Assembly (NCBI GenBank): GCA_013400155.1
Contig: VXBM01000009.1
Location: 1,311,266 to 1,375,265 of the forward strand
Direction of reading: 5' to 3'
DNA: 64,000 bases
Source of the DNA: Helopsaltes ochotensis
Taxonomy: Eukaryota; Chordata; Aves; Passeriformes; Locustellidae
Both the position numbers and the translations under genes were made by a program. Under the pieces are notes generated by a model. That model did no database searches and was not told the origin of the DNA. It was given only the letters and a program-made list of their open reading frames with translations. Below are positions 60,001 to 64,000 of this stretch, piece by piece. Within the stretch, counting starts at the first letter, position 1. Every line of letters starts with the position of its first letter.

Positions 60001-62214
60001 TGGAAATGGCCACTTCATTTTAGGGGCAACTCAGTAGCAGGGACATATTTGCAGAGTTTTACTGTGTAGTACATGAGCAATAAGTTAATTTCTGCATAGT
60101 AGTGATGGATCTACTATTTTCTCAGGTGGCCACTGATTTAACGTATTTAAAAGATTTTTTAGGAATGTGGTATGTTCTGGATACAAAAGGCTGTCAGAGA
60201 ATTTATGTTTTAAATATTAAATTGGATCATTTATCTCTATATTCTAATTTTTTTTTATGGTTTATGAATAATAATCTGATCAAAAGGTACAACATTCACT
60301 ATTGAAACCATTTACTGTATTCCAATCTGAATTTGATTTACTTCAAATTCTAGCCATTTTACATTGTTATGCTTTTAACTGCCAGATTAGAGTCTGCTAA
60401 TGTATTTGTGTACTGTACTAGAAAAGGGGCTAGAGAAGCAATTTGAAGATTAAAGGAGATTAAACAGATACAGCTGCTCAATTCAACCATTTGAATTTAT
60501 CATTGAAACATATATTGCTTTGGTCTAGACACTGAAGTTTTAATCACTGTTGATTTTCAGCTCTCAAAATTAAATTTGATCAGGATTTTCCATTATAGGA
60601 AAGGATTTCTTATTTAGAATAAACTCAAGATCAGAAGTGTTATGACTATATTTTGCAAGAAGCATCTATATTTTTGCTTCCAGAGAACAAAAAACTGTCT
60701 AGGCTGTACTATAAGAACTTTTCTTATGCAGAAAAGATGGTTTCTTACTAATAATGCTTTGAGGGAACCTGTGAACACTTGTAGCACCAAGAGGTAATCC
60801 CTTTACTAAAAAATCCCCTCTCACTCCTGCAGAAGCTTAATAGCAACATGTCACATAGCATTGTCAGAGCTCGTGGCTGGAACTGTTATTTTTTTACTCC
60901 ACTGAGCATGCAAGTGAGGTAATGCATGGCCACAAAAATCAAATGATGGGAAAAAAATCCAGCACTATCAAATCAGTCTCTGGATAGTTTCAGAAGTTTA
61001 GTCAGGTAATTGAACCAATTGTTATTTGTGCCCAATTCCCTCCTCCTGAGTGTGTAAAACACACTACCTTTAATAGCATGGGAACTAATATTTCCCTAAT
61101 TTCTGGTGACGGTAACAAGGACAGTTGACACAATCAGTGAAAACATCAAAGGCCTCTGACTTGCTCTGCTCCATGCCAGAAGGTAAGAGGCTGAAGTTCG
61201 AACACACACACGGTCTCTTGGCACTGATGGACAAAGGGGGCCCCATGGCAACTGCACCCACTTGGCTGTGGTTACAGATCAAGCCAAAGGCACATGGGAT
61301 AATCATGTTCCTACATCTGAGCAGCCTTAAAAACAACAAATATTGCAAGATTAATGAAGAACACAAGTAACTACAGCCCTGAATCCCTTTTTTGGAAGTC
61401 TAAATGTTAAACCCCCAGGTTTTTTTTATATCAAAGCAGGAATCGAAACCAGATTCCCTGTTAGCAAAGAGCTCGGCACAGAGTGCCAGGTTGCAAACAT
61501 GGCCTCCCGAGGTAAATTTGGATAATTCATGCTCTAATCTGCTGGCACAGCTTGAGAGAATATTCTGACCTGCCAGAGAAGGCTGCAATGCTTATGCTTG
61601 TCTGACATGGCTGTGGGCTGGTCACTGTCTTGTGCTTGCTTAGATGCCTTGGCTTCCCCTGGGAGCAGCACAGTGCAAGCTATTCTGCCAACTGAACAGT
61701 GCCAGTTGTGCAGCTTTAAACCTTCTTGTAGAGGCTTGCTGGGCCCTGCAAGGCTGAGGAGGGCTGAATTGAGAAGATCTGACCATACTGTCCACAGCTG
61801 CTGCCATTTGGATTTGTAACTCAATGTTTCACATTTTCCTGGGAGTATCCTCTCTTGGAGCCACATCATAGTATGGGATTCTGCACTGAAAAAGCTGAGT
61901 ATAATGAGATTTAAGGGTGTCTTTCCCAAACAATAACACAAGGAAATCTCCTTCCTCCATGTTTTGAACAATGTAAGCATTTTGATCAGGACTTAGGGAA
62001 ATTTGAGAATAACTTCCTATAGAACCTAATTTCAAAAGCTATCACTGCACTACCTCCAACTCTGCATTGCATTCCTCTCTGCATCAGGATATGTGTGTGC
62101 CAGAAAATGAGACTGCTTTGTGCTGTATCTTCTGGTAGCATCATGGGGCAGACCTCCAAGGACTTCTGCATGGCTCTGCTGACTTTGCACCACCCCTTGT
62201 GATGAATAAGACAA
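60001..62214. other. Intergenic, no gene recognised
   Basis: AT-rich. A 148-residue minus-strand frame (61534-61980) and shorter frames on both strands have no recognisable motif, initiation context or splice logic. No repeat family was identified with confidence. Confidence 0.5.
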
Positions 62215-62340
62215 GGGATCTGGTGGCAACTGTCATGGAAAAGACTGATGTTGTCAACAACTTTTTGGCGTCAGTTTTCACTGGCAATTGCTCTTCCCAC
62301 ATCTCTTGAGTCCCTGAATCTCAAAAAAAAAAAAAAAAAA
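62215..62340 (+). pseudogene. CR1 LINE ORF2 linker fragment interrupted by A18
   Basis: 'gttttcactggcaattgctc' with the preceding codons reads KTDVVNNFLASVFTGNCSSH, the segment between endonuclease and reverse transcriptase in CR1 ORF2 (the same region is present at about 31670 in intron 5). An A18 run at 62323-62340 follows inside what should be continuing ORF2. Beyond it CR1 similarity is lost. Confidence 0.6.
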
Positions 62341-63249
62341 GTGTTCAGTGCGTATTCAGCTGAAATTTAGGCCAAGTAATAGACAAGATATCTTGATCAG
62401 GATAGTGCCCTTAAGTGTATCAGAGATGATTAAAGTTGGAAAGCAGAAGTACATAAAATTAACATGATTTTAGTAGTAACTTCAACAACTTCCTACAAAA
62501 GTTTTTCCTCCAGGCATCTGAATAGAAACAGAGACATTCCCAGAAGCACTTCTTTGCTTCTCCAAAAGCATAAGTCATCAAAACACACAATGAGAAGGAA
62601 AAAAAGAAAGAAAAACAAGAGGAGAGTGATCAGGTAAGAAGCAAACCTCAAAACTGACTTCCTCTCCTCAAACCCCCAACCTCAAAGAAGAAAAAAGACC
62701 TCAGGGCAAAAGAAGGCCAAGTGAGTTCTAGAGATTTGAAGGGCTATATGGGAAAACTTATAGGGAAAGTACTTCTGCTGGTTTCAAGAGGAGACACTTC
62801 TTTCTTCAGTGCATCAAGAACAGAAGTAAAAGCTTTTTGTAAATGAAAAATTCATCATCTGTTTCTTCAGTTTCCAAATGTGGGCAGAGTTGTCACGTTC
62901 ATCTTTCCCATGAGCAACACTCAAAGCTACCAGGAGGAAGAAGAGAAGAAGAAGGAGCAGGAAAGTTAGTTAATACAAATAAAGGTTTTAAAACTTAAAT
63001 CATCATGAAGTCCCTTTGTTCCTGAAAACTCCAGGCAAAAAAAGCAAGAGGAGTCTTCTACCAACATTGTCTGTCTATAACTGTAGAGGTGCAAGCATGC
63101 AACACAGCAGAATGGGCAAGCAGAGCAGAGTGTGTGTAGGGAGACCCTTCCCTCCCACATGGTACTGGATCCCAGTTGCATCCCAGGTTTGGGGCTATCT
63201 ACAGTCTTACTGAGGGGGGAATTCTGTCCCTTCCTTTAGATAATAGATG
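62341..63249. other. Intergenic, purine-rich stretches
   Basis: Contains purine-rich tracts near 62585-62640 and 62930-62965. A consensus donor-like CAG|GTAAGA stands at 62631, but no exon could be built around it. Nothing else was recognised. Confidence 0.5.
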
Positions 63250-63544
63250 GACATGTGTTATTCCCCTTGTTCTTGGCCTTCAGGAGGAGTACAGCCCATT
63301 AAACACTGCTCTCCAACTATAAAACCATCTGCTTGTCCACCTTCCAGACCATCATGTCCTCACGTGCATCCAAAGATATTATTGAAGACACTGCTCTCCT
63401 TTCACCCAGAAACATAATCATTTTATTAGAGAAGACCACTGAATCACGTGTGTCACAATTCCCCACACTTATCCTATATCCTCAAACGGGGTCTTGTGGT
63501 TTTAAGGGCCCTACTAACAAAACACTCCCTATTGCCAATGCCAG

Positions 63545-63844
63545 CTATGGAACTGGACGACCTGCAGGATCTGTCACCTTCTCCTCAAGCACTTCCCTCT
63601 CAGGCAGGACCAAGTAGAAACCACCTGGGACCCCATGGTCTTGGCTATTTTTCCCAGTAGTCACTCCAAGGACACTCCAGGTACTCTGGGCTATGTTGTT
63701 GGTGCCCATTTGGAGGAGCATTGAGTAGTAGTCCAAGGGCTGCATAAACCTCAGCAGTCTTTCTCCTGGCCTGTACAACTTAGCTAAGCGCTTTTCCTTA
63801 CTTCTGGCTGGGATAGTTGTGACCTTGCCTGTTTCCCCCAACAA
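63545..63844 (-). pseudogene. CR1 LINE ORF1 fragment, SGNH/GDSL-type esterase domain
   Basis: The 99-codon minus-strand frame contains PGERLLRFMQPLDYYSMLL followed by QMGTNN, matching the CR1 ORF1 esterase segment whose usual form has DYYPLLLFHVGTND; the GTND block is a conserved SGNH-hydrolase element. Next comes VLGVTTGKN, where CR1 has an ALG-V-VK-like run. The Asp of GTND reads Asn, and the catalytic Ser block and the C-terminal His block were not found, so it is a dead fragment. The usual ORF1 is about three times longer. Confidence 0.6.
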
Positions 63845-64000
63845 AACACCGTAAAAAAAGCCATCTGTATAATGACACTTCTCCCCTAGGACTCACACCC
63901 AGTATTCACCATTTCTTATGAGAATCTGCCAGTTCTCCAAACATGCTAAAAGTATCAATTTGTGTTGGTTTTGTTTGGGGGGTTTTGGAAGTGTTTTTTT

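Noticed and set aside
61534..61980. 148-codon minus-strand frame
   Set aside because: No family resemblance and no exon-like borders; treated as chance.
1..64000. CRISPR arrays, bacterial operons, tRNA or rRNA genes
   Set aside because: No regularly spaced repeats, no operon structure and no tRNA-like B-box and cloverleaf were seen; the window is vertebrate nuclear DNA.

Overview
The window is nuclear DNA from a vertebrate, almost certainly a bird. It is AT-rich and intron-bearing, carries one sharp CpG island (about 6150-7430), and its recognisable dispersed repeats are nearly all CR1-type LINE fragments plus at least one LTR-like element. There are no bacterial-style operons; most open frames in the window are chance frames in introns or intergenic DNA.

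The one protein-coding gene I can support is AASDHPPT, the Sfp-type 4'-phosphopantetheinyl transferase, on the + strand. I reconstructed six coding exons with consistent phases and GT-AG borders: 7214-7357, 8151-8376, 21345-21466, 22174-22335, 28862-28939 and 33392-33550. They give 296 residues from the strong-Kozak ATG at 7214, or 316 from an in-frame upstream ATG at 7154. The CoA-binding and metal-binding residues known from the human enzyme are all present. The 3' UTR runs from 33551 to one of several poly(A) signals between 35037 and 35479.

Layout: 1-6150 is AT-rich non-coding DNA. From the known vertebrate gene order it is probably the 5' intron side of the divergently transcribed neighbour KBTBD3, whose coding exon is not in the window. 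6150-7430 is a CpG island with CCAAT, ETS, NRF1, Sp1 and YY1-like sites, read here as a shared bidirectional promoter. 7154-35480 is AASDHPPT, with a very long intron 2 of about 13 kb. 35480-64000 shows no gene that I can recognise and looks like a gene desert: a 611-bp LTR-like element at 39070, a permuted CR1 reverse-transcriptase relic near 51.2 kb, CR1 tails at 59.7 and 62.2 kb, a CR1 ORF1 (SGNH esterase) fragment on the - strand at the right end, and AT-rich stretches that may hold conserved non-coding elements.

I found no undescribed system. The points most worth a second look are the bidirectional promoter with its two alternative AASDHPPT starts, the weak first splice donor, the permuted CR1 at 51 kb, the LTR with a candidate target-site duplication, and a 22-bp exact match between that LTR's start and a second site at 55 kb.
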